Made by a program: the position numbers and the translations under genes
Shown here: piece by piece, positions 1 through 12,855 of the stretch
How the letters are laid out: each line of letters starts with the position of its first letter
How positions within the stretch are numbered: the first letter of the stretch is position 1
Assembly: GCA_027422505.1 (NCBI GenBank)
Contig: JAPQWV010000652.1
Coordinates: 186,001-250,000 of the forward strand
Direction: 5' to 3'
Length of the DNA: 64,000 nucleotides
Origin: Craterostigma plantagineum
Taxonomy: Eukaryota; Streptophyta; Magnoliopsida; Lamiales; Linderniaceae
Notes under the pieces: model-generated
Database searches by the model: none
What the model was told of the DNA's origin: nothing
The model's input: the letters and a program-made list of their open reading frames with translations, nothing else

Positions 1-820
1 TTTCATCCCAGATATAGTATAGCACAGCCGACACATACGCAAGCCTGATTCTATGTTGGACATTACATTTCCCACCCATCTGCCTGAGTCTCAGCTCTTC
101 AAAAGTCTGAACAACATCAGCTAAGTTCAGCCAAATGAAGGTTTTTCGAATCAAGGACTGGCCGTAGGTGCATTTAAGAAATAAATGCTCCGTTGTTTCT
201 ACTGCTAAGTCACACAACCTGCATTTCGAGTTCTGAATGCACATGCCCCATCCAATTAGTCTTTCAGTAGTTAGGATTCTTTTCTGTACCAACATCCACC
301 TAAAGACCGAGTGTTTAGGAATGTTAAACCGGTTCCAAACAGCATTGCAGTAGGGGAAATTGGACTGAGTTCCTTTAAGCCATGCACCTGATTTGACAGT
401 ATAGTTACCCTCCTCAGTTAACATCCATCTTATGCCTTGTTATCCCATCCTGAATCTCTCTTTGATTCGATGAAGCTTCTTCCAATGCCAACACGAGTCT
501 GAGGCAGGTCTAAAATCCCAGAAAGAAGTTCCTTTCAAGTAGATTGTATTGATCCACTTAATCCAAAGTGAATCAGCCTCCATAGTTATGCCCCACAGTT
601 GTTTTCCTGCTAACGCCTTATTCCACGTTGCACAATCCCTTAAGTTGAGTCCTCCCTTGCTTCTAGGCTGACAGACTTTATCCCAACCAATTAAGGAAAC
701 CCCTCTGTCATTGACTCTGTTACCCCATAAGAAATCCCGACATACTTTATCAATCTCTTTGGTCACTGATTTAGGCACTATCAGTGTTCCATGGGTGGCC
801 AAGAGAACAGAATTAATCAA
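1..820 (-). pseudogene. LINE polyprotein C-terminus (zf-RVT-like region)
   Basis: At about 150-235 the minus strand encodes CRLC followed about 12 residues later by EHLFLKC. This Cys/His arrangement is that of the zf-RVT domain at the end of plant LINE polyproteins. The stretch 440-820 encodes the linker typical of these elements (CRDFLWGN, GGLNLRDC). The frame is interrupted near 430 and again between 820 and 991, so no intact product is possible. Confidence 0.8.
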
Positions 821-990
821 ACAAATTCTTCCAGCATATGATAGATTCCGAGTGGTCCAGGTTTTAATTCTAGCTGTAATCTTTTAAACCAAGAGTTGGC
901 ATGCAGCCCTGTCCCATTTGGTAGGGGAGATAGGTATGTCGAGATACCTCATAGGGAATTTACCTCATTGAAAACCAGTAATATGGCAAA

Positions 991-2322
991 TCAGAGAAGC
1001 TTCTTCCTGTTTAATCCAGTCAAGTACAGGCTGGATTTCGGTTGGTTGGCTTCCAGTCCAGAAGCTAGTTTAAATTGCTCCAAGGCAGATTTGATCACAG
1101 CCACAATTTGAGCTCTGCCTTTACAGAAAATCATGAGATCATCTGCAAAACAGAGATTAATCAGCTTTATTTGTTTGCATAGAGGATGGTATTTAAATCG
1201 AGGATCCTTGGCAGAGTATTGAAGCTGTCTAGTTAGGTACTCCATTGCTATCACAAAGAGCAGAGGTGAGATGGGATCACCTTGTCTCAGGCCCCTTGCA
1301 GCCTTGAAACAGCCCACAGGAGACCCATTAAAAGCAATTGTATAGGACACTGTGGTTACGCAAGCCATAATCCAGTTCACAAACTTGAGAGGGAATTTTA
1401 GAAGGCAAAGCCATTTCTTTAGGAAATCCCAATCCAATGTATCATACGCTTTCCTAATATCAACTTTCATGAGCACTCTCGCAGAAGCATTCTTCCTGTT
1501 ATACATCTTAGGAGGTCCTGGCATAACAGGATGTTGTGCACTATAGACCTGCCCTCCACAAAAGCACTTTGGTTAGGGTGAATCAACTTGGGCAGTATAG
1601 GTTTCAGCCTGGAGCAGAGTAGCTTCGAGATGCACTTGTATATTGTATTACAACAGGCAATAGGTCTGTAATCTTGGGCAGTACTCGGGCTATCACTTGT
1701 ATATTGTATTACAACAGGCAATAGGACATAATACTGTTTTGTTCATTTGGGGCAACATCTTGCCTGTTTCAAAGAACTCTAGCACAGCAGATGTAATCTG
1801 TTCACCCACAATATCCCAAGTTTGCTTGAAGAATCCACTCCCATAGCCATTCGGTCCTGGAGCAACCTCATCATGTATAGTTTTCATGACCTCCCATACT
1901 TCCTTTCTTTCAAAACACTTAGTAAGGATCAGTTGGTCTGTCAATGATAGTGTATTACCTTCCTCAGTCACCATTGCTTCTAGAGGATGACTATCAGTAA
2001 CTCTCTTCCCTAGCATTCCTTGGAAATGTAGGAGGAAATGCTGTTGAATAGCTCCTCGATCTGTCAGGCTTTGACCTTCTTGATCAGTGATAGAAAGGAT
2101 CCGGTTCTTGTATGCTCTCTGTTTTATAACAGCATAAAAATTTGCTGAATTTTGGTCCCCTTTTCCCAGCCATCTCGCTTTAGCTTTCTGCCTTAAGAAT
2201 TTATCATTTGCAATACTCAAGAACCTGTATTCCTGCCGGACCTCTGCCTCTTTGGTTAATAGCTCCACATTCATGGGGTCTTCATGTACAGCAGTCTGGC
2301 ATTCCATTAGTTTTGCATGCAC
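991..2322 (-). pseudogene. LINE reverse transcriptase domain, broken
   Basis: Two frames cover the RT core on the minus strand. Characteristic blocks are the region around APGPNGYGSGFFK (1693-2322), KVDIRKAYDTLDW, GLRQGDPISPLLF and the catalytic FADDLMIF at about 1130-1155. A 28-bp stretch (starting TTGTATATTG) occurs twice, at about 1634 and 1696. This local duplication breaks the frame between the N-terminal and central RT parts. The family is clear, but the gene is dead. Confidence 0.88.
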
Positions 2323-2358
2323 TATCTCAGTCCTCCACTCTATATCAGCAAATATTTA

Positions 2359-3112
2359 TCAATTGAGATCCTTCAGGGGCTTTTGTAGCTGCTTCAAATT
2401 GTGGTACACACTCCTCATAATGGATCCTTTCCTGGAGACCCATAGCTCAGCCACAAGTCTTGAAAAGGAGGGAGTTAAACTCCACATGTTAAAGAACTTA
2501 AAGGCTTTCTTAGGGTCAATCCCACTGTCTACATTTCTCAACAGAATGGGTGTATGATCTGAAAGTTCTTCAGTGAGGAAAACTGCTGTACAGTTGAAGA
2601 ATTTTGCTATCCATGACGAGTTAGCAAATGCCCAGTCTATTTTACTCTAGATTCTCTTGTCAGAGCATTGTTTGTTAGTCCAAGTAAACTGACAACCCCT
2701 TCTTCTGATTTCCTCAAGTTGACAGTCTTGTAAGCAAATGTTGAACTCATTGAACTCATTTGAGTGGATAGGTGAACCTCCAAGTCTATCCCCAAACCCT
2801 TTAATGTTATTGAAATCACCCAATATCATCCCTGGGTTATTCATAGCACTTCCAAGCTACTTGAGGATATTCCAGAGGCTGCCTCTTGCTATGGGAACAA
2901 GTGAGGTAAGTGATTAGGCTGTTACCTTTAAGTACCTTAAAATGCATATGTTGGGCAGATTGAGATTTCAGCTCCAGCTGAAAACCTCCTCTCCATACCA
3001 CCACTATTCTGCCATTAGGATGAGAACTGATATTATGGAAACTATTCCAACCAGAGAACATCCTATCCAAAGTAGAAGATACAGTAGCACTCTTCAGTTT
3101 TGTTTCAAGCAA
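2359..3112 (-). pseudogene. LINE apurinic/apyrimidinic-like endonuclease domain, broken
   Basis: The minus strand contains GMILGDFNNI (2790-2830), the GDFN block of EEP-type LINE endonucleases, then FTWTNKQ. The upstream stretch MLETKLKSA (about 3100) matches the usual start of the domain. Several overlapping short frames are needed to read through it, which shows multiple frameshifts. Confidence 0.8.
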
Positions 3113-3467
3113 GCAAAAAATAGTAATTTTATATTTACAGCAAAAGAGAGTAATCTATCTCTGCTTGGCAGGGCCGTTAAGGCCCCTAACGTTCCATGAA
3201 GCCCATCTATCCATGACCAAGATCAAGAACCATCTGCTTGGAAGGGTTTTTGTTGGTCATAGATACATCTTCCTCATCCTCCTTTTGCATGAGATCAGCC
3301 CAAGACTGCCTGGTTCTATCACTTTTCCTTACTGTATTCTCTTGAATAACCTGGTCTTGTGTGTTGGCCACTGTTCCATCAGTAGGTTTTGAGGCATCCA
3401 TTGGGTCAGTGACCTGAGCATCCATGGGAGCCTTTTTACTACCAGGCCTCCAAACCTGTTTGATCCC

Positions 3468-3799
3468 CTATTTACATACACCTTTCTCATGTCCATATCT
3501 CGAACATTTGTTGCATTGAACTGGTTTCCATTCGTATGTGACTTGCTGTTCAACTAGTTGCCCTTTCTCATTGAGGAATTTAATTCTGTCTTTCAATTCC
3601 TTGGTAAGCTTAACTTCCACTAACACCCTAGCAAAATGTATCCCTTTCTTCTTCCTCGTGAAGTCATCCATCATAATCGGCTTTCCAACTAGACTAGCTA
3701 ATCTGCTTAAAGTTTTTAGGCCCAAATACTTCAATTCCAGCTGTGGCTGTTGAATCCAGATTGGGACGCTCTCAACTCCTACCTTATTGAGCTGAGTGT
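3468..3799 (-). pseudogene. LINE gag-like region with CCHC zinc knuckle
   Basis: The minus-strand frame gives PIWIQQPQLELKYLGL, then KPIMMDDFT and ARVLVEV, which are typical of the DUF4283 domain before plant LINE polyproteins. It ends with CNKCSRYGHEKGVC (C-x2-C-x4-H-x4-C). A stop follows the knuckle directly. The open frame runs on past 3799 only into LTR sequence and is not real there. Confidence 0.85.
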
Positions 3800-5255
3800 T
3801 GATCGACACGTGGTGTAACGTGCAAGTGCGACAAGTGATAAAATAAAACATATACCTAATTACTATCACCGACGTGCGATAGGCAGTGGACCTATCGTTT
3901 GTAGTGCAGTAAAGTGAGTAAAAGAGTATCGAACACGAGGAATAAACTAAGTACTAGTATTAACCTATCGACTCGATATCTAGCCTAAACAAAATAAGCA
4001 GATTTTAATATGGACTGTCCTAACAGATTACTCCTAAGTCAACTAGAGATCGACAGAACACGCCTAAAACTGGTAAGAAGCTTTCAGATAATAAAGATGT
4101 GCTCGGAATTTGAATCCCGCTAGGTATATTGCCTAAGACAGTAAATTATCGTTCCTACGTGATTCTGACTAGATCGCAGTAATTTCCTACCCACTAACGG
4201 ATTTGCTATCGCCCTAAATGCTCGCCAGATTCTAAAGTTCAGTAATTACTAATGGCGAGGATCGAGTTTTTGCTTTCGCCCTATACTCGAATCCTATCTT
4301 CTACGAACGGCCTAATCGTTGTTTAGCTGTCGCCCTAAACGATTTTCCACACGATCACTTTAACACATAGACATATTAAAGCGACGAAACAATTTCATAG
4401 ATAGATAAATAGTCATAAACACGAGTCACGATAACATATGTCTTAATTACAAAATAACCTAGCGTTCATTAACCCCAAACACATAGGGAATTTAGCTACT
4501 CATAATAGATGAGAAAACAACGAAAGAAATAGAGAACAGAGAAGGAAGACTCATGATCTTGAATACTGGCGAATTATCGGTACTAGCGTGATGAATCTTC
4601 GTTCTTTGATCAATTGGGCGTGATTGCGTCGTTGATCCGTCTCTTGCACTCTGGGACGTAATTCAGCGTTCTTTTGGCTCTTCTTTCGTCTCTGGAGAAT
4701 TTAGGGTTGATATCGGATGAGAATCCCCTTTTTCTGAGTCGAATTTGGGCTTTTATAGGAATTTTCATAACGGTCACGGCCTGGGATGGGTCGTCACAGC
4801 CGTGACCATCACCGACTCAACTCGCTCAACTCTCTGCCAAGTGTCACGGCCAAGTGCAATGGGTGTCACGGTCGTGACCATCTTCGATCCAACTCTCTGC
4901 CAAGTGTAACGGCCAAGTGCAATGGGTGTCACGGCCGTGACCATCTTCGATCCAACTCTCTGCCAAGTGTCATGGTCAAGTGCAATGGGTGTCACGGCCG
5001 TGACCATCTCTTTGATTAGCCTCTACCCCTTGTCACGGCCGCGTGCACTAGGTGTCACGGCCGTGACCTTCGCCAGTTTTCACTGTCTTCGCCCCGTTTT
5101 GCCCCGTTTTCGCTCCTTTTCGCCCGAAACTCGTCCTAAGCTCCTTCAATATAAAAATAAGTGTAAATATGGCGAATAAACGCATAAAATGATTGCTAGA
5201 GCTCTATTATATCCCAATTAAATACTACGATAAACGCATTGAAATACGTTTATCA
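3800..5255 (-). repeat. Athila 3' LTR (1,456 bp)
   Basis: Nearly the same sequence recurs at 15425-17783 once the hAT insertion there is removed (1,472 bp expected). It starts one base after the AGTGT duplication and ends at TATCA just before the polypurine tract. It contains an array of GTCACGGCCGTGAC palindromes at about 4770-5070. Confidence 0.93.
4769..5070. repeat. Palindrome-bearing tandem array in the Athila LTR
   Basis: Four to five copies of a unit of about 53-57 bp each carry the palindrome GTCACGGCCGTGAC or a one-base variant, linked by CTCTCTGCCAAGTGT. The same array is in the other LTR at 16405-16705. A related array lies inside the element at 9254-9545. Confidence 0.85.
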
Positions 5256-5270
5256 AACCTCCCCACACTT
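5256..5270 (-). promoter_or_regulatory. Athila polypurine tract
   Basis: The minus strand reads AAGTGTGGGGAGGTT immediately before the 3' LTR. This is the usual place for the plus-strand primer of reverse transcription. A second copy of CTCCCCACACTTAAG occurs at about 6613-6628. Confidence 0.8.
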
Positions 5271-7099
5271 AAGCATTTGCTTGTCCTCAAGTAAATTACA
5301 AGTCAGATAAGGCATAAAATCAAGATGACGGCACGATTGTTCGCAATTTATCATCAAAGCTAGAAAGCACAAAACGGAATCAAGCAAACAATCATGGACA
5401 TCGCACTAATGACTTGAACTTGTCGACCTAAACTTCCTTCGCACTGCCAATCGAGACTCATACCTCACAGGGATTCGTTCAAAATCACTCAGTGTATAGG
5501 CTAACATATAGTCCCACCCCTACCATAAACTTGCAAGCTAATCGCATCTCTACTATTTAAAGTGGCAAGCATAAATCTGAGGGTCTTTTCGGGGTGAAAA
5601 CGGGTCGAGTAATCATGAAGTGACAAGCATGTATAATGAACACGTAATCTTAGAGATAGGATACGTAAGCGAAAAATATCAAAGAACACAACATGATCAA
5701 ACAGACAGTCACAAGTCCCAACTTAAGACTCGGCGCTCTCGCTCTGAAATCCTAGACTTTTCTGCCCGACCCTCTCGACTCAGTTCCCTTTCATTTTCTG
5801 CCCTTTCACCTTATTTACGCTCTACTTTTGTGCACTACCCTTATTCCCTAAAAACATCAAGGTTCGGCTTTTGTCGCAAAGATACATCATCACAGCGAAT
5901 GCCGTGTATCTAGGGATACTTATTACCGAAACCTATATCTTGCCAAAGGGTTATGAGCATGCTTATGCAAGGGATCGGGTCATTTTAGAAAATGATCAAG
6001 TAAGGCACGAGTCATTTCACGAATAGCAGAGAAGAACATCAAATCATACACTAAGATAGTAACTCTCAAGTTAGACTTCTGCTCTATTCTAAACAACTCA
6101 GGTTTATCTCTGGAGGCTTATTTGGGTCAGTGGCTTCTATAACATACGAGGTAAGCAACGAATAGGTTCGGGCTCAAAGTGGCTAACTAATAGCATTAGT
6201 CTTGGTGGAGAAATCTGGCCCTGGACTTAATTCCTAATGCCCTCATCATGTTCACACTAACGCACCAAAACAGTTTCAACACGCATCAGACAAGCAAGTT
6301 CTAGAGAGACACAGACCAGGCACGTCACACAACCAATAAAAATGAGCATAAGCTCGTCAGGCTAAAACTCTCACAACGTAACAGGGTTATGTGTACGAGT
6401 CCATCAAAACAGCGCTTTATCAATTCAGGCAAACACGATTCAATCGGTCATGCATATCCTAATTGCTCACAAAGTTTCATAAAATGTAGACCAACTCGAG
6501 ATAAGCGCAAAAAATCATGCCTGAATTCAGTAATTCATGCCTTTCCAACGAACTTAACGACTCACGGACACGTCATAAAAAAAATTTATGCATGCATTAT
6601 TAACTAAATTCCCCTCCCCACACTTAAGTCTGACGTTGTCCTATAGTAAAAATTATAAAAGGAAGGGAAAAAGTTAGAAATGGGACTCCCCTGAAATGAT
6701 GTGGTCGTGAAGTAGTCGTGACCGAACGCGTGAAGGACGTGTCGTAACTCGTTATGCGTATCCCGGCCTAGCTAAGAAGAGCATTAGACGTAGAAAGTAG
6801 AATCGTCATTGATAAACTATAAACATAGTTATAAGCATCAAAGTTAGAAACACAATAGTGATAAACACACGCGACCACTCAAGCTAACAAAAAGAAAAGG
6901 GAAAAATCACTAAGGTTCTAGTGGTGGTGGTGGCGATGGTCGTCTCGGGCGAAGGAGGGACATCGACTGCTAGGAGTACTTGAGCGCGGTGTCCATGGCT
7001 TGCAGAGCCTGGTTGTAGCGGTCGAGCTCTTCCTGGTACCGACGGTGGGCTTCCTTGTTCCGTCACTCGTACTCCTCTTGTCGGCGCCGAGTTTCTTTG
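5271..7099. other. Athila 3' non-coding spacer
   Basis: This is internal Athila sequence between the extra ORF and the polypurine tract. No frame with family resemblance was seen. It contains a second polypurine-tract-like motif at about 6613. Such long 3' spacers are normal for Athila elements. Confidence 0.6.
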
Positions 7100-8158
7100 T
7101 TATACCGCTTGGCTTCCTCGTCCCGCTACAGCGCATCGGCGTTCATGCGCATCATGTCCTGGTGCAGCGCTTCGAGGTCCGCTGTCGACGCGTAGGGGGG
7201 CGACATCGGATGACTCGCCATGGTGGCAACCGGAGGAGTGGGAGGGCCCGGCGGTCGTGTCTGTCTCCACTGGGTAAGGGCCCTCGAGGTAGAGCTGGTC
7301 GGCGGGGACGTCGACGTGGTCCGTCTGGCCACGATACATCTCGTGCCAGACGTACACCTTGTTGGCGCGAGTCCAGGTGGGCGCCTTCACCAGCATCTTC
7401 ATTTTGACGAGCATCTCCTCGTTCAAGGGGTTGCGCCCGCTGACTACCTCCATCTCAGGTGCATTTGCTGGCCAAAAACGTAGTCCTCGGACGACCTTGG
7501 TGATGAGTGCTCCTACGGCTATCTTGCCATGCCTTCTTGCTTTCGCCTGAGCACTGAAGGCGTGGGCCACTGCCAGTCCCAAATGGACTCGTTCGCCTTG
7601 CTGCAGCTTCGTCAGGTAAAAAAGGTCACGGAGGGTGATCGCTCCATGTGACTCGCCCCTCGGTGTGAGCGAGGTCGTGAGGAGGCGGTGGATGTAGCGG
7701 AGTATTGGGCTCCTGAGCGCGGATGCCTTCGAGGTCTTCGGGCTGAATTCTGGTTCGCCTGGTCGAGCGATGTCAGCCTAGCAACCCTGTCGGCCTCCCG
7801 GTTGATCGAAGTAGACCGCGTAGGACCGGTGCGTGTGTGGCTTTGGTACTCCAAGTGCATGGCATAGGTTGTCGGCCGTCACTATGTGCTCTTCGTTGAA
7901 TGCCCGAAATTTGAATTTGCGGTCGCCGTATTCATCGAAGGAGTAGGTGGAAAGGAACTCCAAGGTGAGTTCCTTGTATGCATGTTCGTCAATGCCGACG
8001 AAAGTGGTCCATCCGCTGAGCGACAGGTACTGTGCGACCTGGTGGTCGATGTGATGCTTCGCCAGCGTATCGTAGTCGATCTGGTCCATGAGGATGAACT
8101 TCATCCCCTTCAGGCTGTTGTAGCGTGTAGTCTGAGCCTCGTCAGTGAACTGACCCAT
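7100..8158 (-). pseudogene. Athila extra ORF downstream of integrase (env-position ORF), broken
   Basis: The minus strand has three successive frames: MGQFTDEAQTTRYNSLK (8158 to 7778), a middle part in another frame, and HGKIAVGALITKVV (7582 to 7100). LTLEFLSTYSF and a following DNLCHALGV resemble the plant retroelement domain found in extra ORFs of Athila-group elements. The region is GC-richer than its surroundings. Two frameshifts separate the pieces. The position after integrase is that of the env-like gene of Athila, but I see no clear membrane segment, so an envelope role is not supported. Confidence 0.55.
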
Positions 8159-8239
8159 GGCTTTAGCAGTGCCGGCGGGAGACCGCGTCGCCTTTGACGA
8201 ACGGGCGAACGCGAGGCGGGGTCACGCGAGGCTGACGAG

Positions 8240-9725
8240 CGGCTTTTACCCATAGTACCTGGAAGAAAAATGTGAGCTCGACGAGGACAGCAATTAATTT
8301 CGAAGCAGCGTGACTCAACTAAAATTGCGAGAAAGTAGTAACTTGCGTATGCAATAACTCATGAAAAACTCAAAGTGGGCATTTTATCGAACATATAATG
8401 TGCAGGTGAAAGTATGCATAGCAAGTCCCAAATTATAGCAACCAACTCCCAAGAATTCGTCAGATAGTTTCAAAATCAGGCAAGCAAAAGTGCTCACAGA
8501 AGTCATAATAGAACTCAAAACGAACCCACATAATCAGAGTAACCAGTTTCGATAATACCGTCCGAAAAGCCCCAAATTCAGAGTTAGGGTTCGTCTGTGT
8601 CCAAAATTCGAAATTAGTGAACCAAATAAGCAAATTAAGGATTCCCAAAGTGTTATTGGCATGTATATCATCATAAAAGAGCAAGTATAACACCAAATTA
8701 TACCCAATTTCGGAAATCCCCAAATTAGAAAATTAGGGTTCTTCGTTGAACTTCAAAATTTACCCTCAATATCACGTAATTAAGCATGCCCAAAGTGTTA
8801 TTCACATATATATAGCCCTGAAATAGCATGAAGAATACGAAATTTGACTCAATTTTGAAAAACCCCAAATTCAAAATTAGGGTTCTTCGTAGAAATCTCG
8901 AAAAACATCCTCAAATTAACGTAATCAAGCAAATCTCTAGCATCTATGGCACATAGTGAATGAAGATTAGCATCATTAAACGCAAAAATTAGTAATTGTG
9001 AGCGAAATTCCCAAATCCGACGGAAATAGGGTAAAAAACTTCATACCTTTCGATCTTGAGTTAATTGGGGGTTTAGGGTTTCTTGTGGGTGTCGCCGGAG
9101 TTTGGATGGCGGCGTTGGACGGCGGCGGTCGTGGGTGGAGAAGATTTGGAGGTGGTGATGAAAGGAGAGGGAGAGGTCGCGAGAGGGAGAGAGGGAAGAG
9201 AGAAAAGAGAGAAGAAAAGAAAAAAAATTAGCTATTTTAACCTAATTTCGGCATCGTCACGGCATGCTAGTCACGCGGCCGTGACGCGAGGCAGCGAGGG
9301 TTTCTGCCGAGTGTCACGGCCGTGACACTCGAGTAGCTGGTCGTGACATAATCGGGATAATTAATATATATATAATTTTTTTGCCGTGGGTCACGGCCGT
9401 GATGGCTTAAGCCACAGGCCGTGACAGGAGGCAGAGGGGGCCTCTGGGGGATGTCACGGCCGTGACACTTAAGTGTCTGGCCGTGACAGTGGGCAGTGTG
9501 CATATGTGGATATGTCACGGCTTAAGCCGTTGGCCGTGACCCCCCGCCCCCCTTTTTTTACGTAAGACATAAATGAAAATACATGGGTTGCTCCCAAGAA
9601 GCGCTTACTTTACCGTCTTAAGTCGGACGTTTTCTCGTTTGCTCAAGTTTTGAAGTCCAGGTAGAGCACTTCCTTTCCGCTCACGTCTTCCTCGCCTACG
9701 TGATAGTGCTTCAACCTGTGGCCAT
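8240..9725. other. Athila internal spacer with palindrome array
   Basis: This non-coding internal sequence lies between the extra ORF and integrase. The half 8250-9230 is AT-rich, with repeated AATTAGGGTTCTTCG-like phrases. The half 9254-9545 is an array of GTCACGGCCGTGAC-type palindromes spaced by about 40-75 bp, often paired with a half-diverged copy. Confidence 0.65.
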
Positions 9726-10775
9726 TCACCTTGAAGGTACCCTGCTCCATGCCTGAAATCTCAACAGTACCATAAGGGAAAACACGGTAACGATGAAAGG
9801 TCCTGACCAACGTGATCTAAGTTTTTCAGGAAAAAGCCTAAGTCGGGAGTTAAAAAGAAGGACTTGGTCTCCTTCATGAAACTCTCGTCTCTGCCTAATT
9901 TTCCTATCATGGTAAGCTTTCGAACGTTCCTTATACATGCGAGCGTTATCATAAGCGGCTAGTCGCCACTCGTCTAACTCATTGATTTGGAGCCGCCGCT
10001 TTCCGTTGGCGTCTCCTAAATCAAGATTTAATGACTTGATCGCCGAATAGGCCTTATGCTCGATTTCTACGGGGAGGTGACACGCCTTCCCATAGACTAA
10101 TCTATATGGTGTACTGCCTATGGGAGTCTTATATGTAGTCCTATATGCCCAAAGTGCATCATTCACCTTATTTGCCCACTCCCTACGGTTTCCTTCTATG
10201 ATCTTTTCTAAGATGTGTTTCAGCTCACGGTTCACTAATTCAACTTGACCGCTAGCTTGGGGATGGTACGGGGTGGACAGGCTGTGTCTAACACCATAAC
10301 GTTCTAGAATGCGTGCAAACTGGGTGTTACAGAAATGTGTACCCCTATCGCTAATAATGCACCTAGACGCCCCAAAACGTGAAAACAATGCTCGCAAAAA
10401 TCTAACGACTACCCTAGCATCATTTGTGGGTAAGGCTTGCGCCTCGGCCCACTTGGAAACAATCGACCGCAACTAGGATGTACTTATTGTATACGAGCTA
10501 GGGAATGGACCCATAAAATCTATACCCCATACATCAAAACTAAGATGAAGTTTTGGGGCATTTCGTCGCGTTTTTGAGAGATTACCTGCGCGCTGACACT
10601 GATCACAAGTGTCAACGTACCTTTGGGCATCTTTGAAGATCGTGGGCCAGTAGAATCCGCTCTCCATTACCTTTTGCGCGGTTCTGTTGGCTGCGTAGTG
10701 CCCTCCGGTCGGTCCGTTGTGGCAGTGCCTCAGGATCTGTGTTGTCTCTGGAGCAGCAATGCATCGTCGTATCAC
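9726..10775 (-). pseudogene. Athila integrase, broken
   Basis: The minus strand shows the zinc-binding region (HCHNGPTGGHYAANRT then TCDQCQRAG). It is followed by the catalytic core with WGIDFMGPF, IISDRGTHFCN and HPQASGQVELVNRELK, the three blocks carrying the D, D and E residues. The frame changes near 10473, in the core. Family and role are clear, but the product is not intact. Confidence 0.9.
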
Positions 10776-10930
10776 CTAGTCTGCACATCGCCTGAAAAGA
10801 TATGGGTCTTCCCAAAAGTAGTATCTCAAATCAGAAAAGAATTTCTTCTTTTGCTGACTGGTGTACTCCTTCGGTAGGACCCTCGCAACGAGATAGTTAG
10901 CGTAATCTGCAAGCCATGGGTTATCGTCAC

Positions 10931-12693
10931 TTACCACCTGTATCGAATAAAGGTGCTCGTCCGGGAACGATCGTGTATCACCCTTTCGTCCTTATGGTAT
11001 ATCTTGGACTCCTCTAGTCGAGAGAGGTGGTCCGCCGCTAGGTTCTTCGTGCCCTTCTTGTCCCGAATCTCTATATCGAACTCTTGCAGTAGTAGGATCC
11101 ATCTGATTAGCCGTGGCTTGGCATCGGGCTTTGCTAACAATTACTTAAGAGCAGAATGGTCAGTAAAAACAATAACTTTGGATAGGATAAGGTATGACCT
11201 GAACTTGTCGAAAGCAAAGGCGATGACCAACAGCTCCTTTTCGGTGGTCGTGTAATTGGCCTGGGCTGCATCTAACGTCTTACTCGCGTAGTAGATCGGC
11301 CTGAAATGGTTGTCCTTACGCTGCCCTAGCACGGCCCCAACTGTATAGTCACTCGCATCGCACATTAGTTCAAAGGGTAGCCCACAGTCGGGGGCGACCA
11401 TAATAGGTGCTGCGATAGGACGCTCCTTAAGTAAATTAAACGCATGCAAGCACTCGTCATTAAAATCAAATGGGGCATCCTTTTCAAGTAATCTAGACAT
11501 AGGTCGAGCGATCTTAGAAAAATCCTTAATGAACCTATGATAAAATCCAACATGTCCTAGAAAACTCCTAATTGACTTCACGTTCGAGGGAACGGGCAGC
11601 TTTTCTATCGTTTCCAACTTAGCTCGGTCCAGTTCGATTCCTTTAGAAGAAATCTTGTGGCCCAGAACTATGCCCTCTCGAACCATGAAGTGGTACTTTT
11701 CCCAATTAAGTGCCAAGTTCGTTTCCTCGCATCGTGCGAGTATGAGCTTCAGATTAGATAAGCATATATTGAATGACGAGCCGAACACCGAAAAGTCGTC
11801 CATAAATACCTCCATTACCTCACCTACCAATTCGTCGAATATAGCCATCATGCATCGCTGGAAGGTGGCTGGGGCATTGCAGAGACCGAATGGCATCCTT
11901 CGGTATGCGAACGTCCCGAACGGGCAAGTGAATGTGGTCTTCTCCTGGTCCTCGGGTGCTATGGGAATATGTAGATAACCTGACAAACCATTAAGAAACA
12001 ATAAAATGAGTGACCGGCTAACTTTTCTAACATCTGATCAACGAACGGTAAAGGAAAGTGATCCTTTCGTGTGGCGTCGTTCAACTTCCTGTAGTCGATG
12101 CAGACGCGCCACCCAGTCACTGTCCTTGTCGGAATCAGCTCGTTCTTGTGGTTGGTGACGATCGTCATGCCTCCCTTCTTTGGGACCACTTGGGCCGGGC
12201 TGAGCCACGCGCTGTCTGAAATGGGATAAATCATCCCCCCATCTAGCGGTTTGATTACCTCCTTCTTTACCATGTCCTTCATATTGGGGTCGAAGCGCCT
12301 TTGGTGTTGCGCGAACGGCTTGAAATCGTCCTCCATCAGGATCTTGTGCGTGCAGTAGCTCGGGTTGATACCCCTTATGTCGGCTATCTTCAACGCCAAA
12401 GCCTTCTTGTGCGCCTTCAACACGTCTAGTAGCTGATCCTTCTGTCCGTCGTCGAGGCTCGACGAGATGATGACTGGCAGCCCTCCATTGCTGCTAAGGA
12501 ACGCGTATTCGAGGTGGTCGGGCAGCGGCTTCAACTCTAGGACTGGTGGCTCCTCGACCGAGCTCTTTTCCTTGTCCTCTTCGCTGCTCTCATCGATGGC
12601 TATGATGGGCTCGTCGACTTCTTCCCCACACTCATCGACTGCCATAATCATTCTGGTGTCCTCCTCGCTCAAAACCTGTGATAGACCTTGCAC
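10931..12693 (-). pseudogene. Athila reverse transcriptase and RNase H, broken
   Basis: The minus strand encodes an RT with WLSPAQVVPKKGG, WRVCIDYRKLND, then in the next frame FGLCNAPATFQRCM and the active-site FMDDFSVFG. RNase H follows (CDASDYTVGAVLG, YTTTEKELL, FTDHSALK) and ends in the tether [19 protein letters not shown] near 11000. Frame breaks lie at about 11980 and 11140. The wording is characteristic of Athila. Confidence 0.93.
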
Positions 12694-12855
12694 GGAAAAG
12701 AGAAAATCGTGCTCAAAAGCATCTAAGTAGTAACACTTATCGTCATGCTCATTACTTTTTTTTCATCGAATCTGCCATACTAAATGTGACTTTTTCTCCA
12801 TCTACTGTCAAAGTCAATGTACCATTCCTAACGTCTATCATGGTTTCTCCTGTGG

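Noticed and set aside
4100..4130. GAATCCCGCTAGG phrase resembling a tRNA T-arm (also at about 15735)
   Set aside because: No D-arm or anticodon arm at the right distance, and it is part of the Athila LTR.
4774..5179. Regularly spaced repeats resembling a CRISPR array
   Set aside because: The units are tandem LTR repeats with palindromes, the spacers are not unique, and this is a plant nuclear sequence with the same array in the second LTR.
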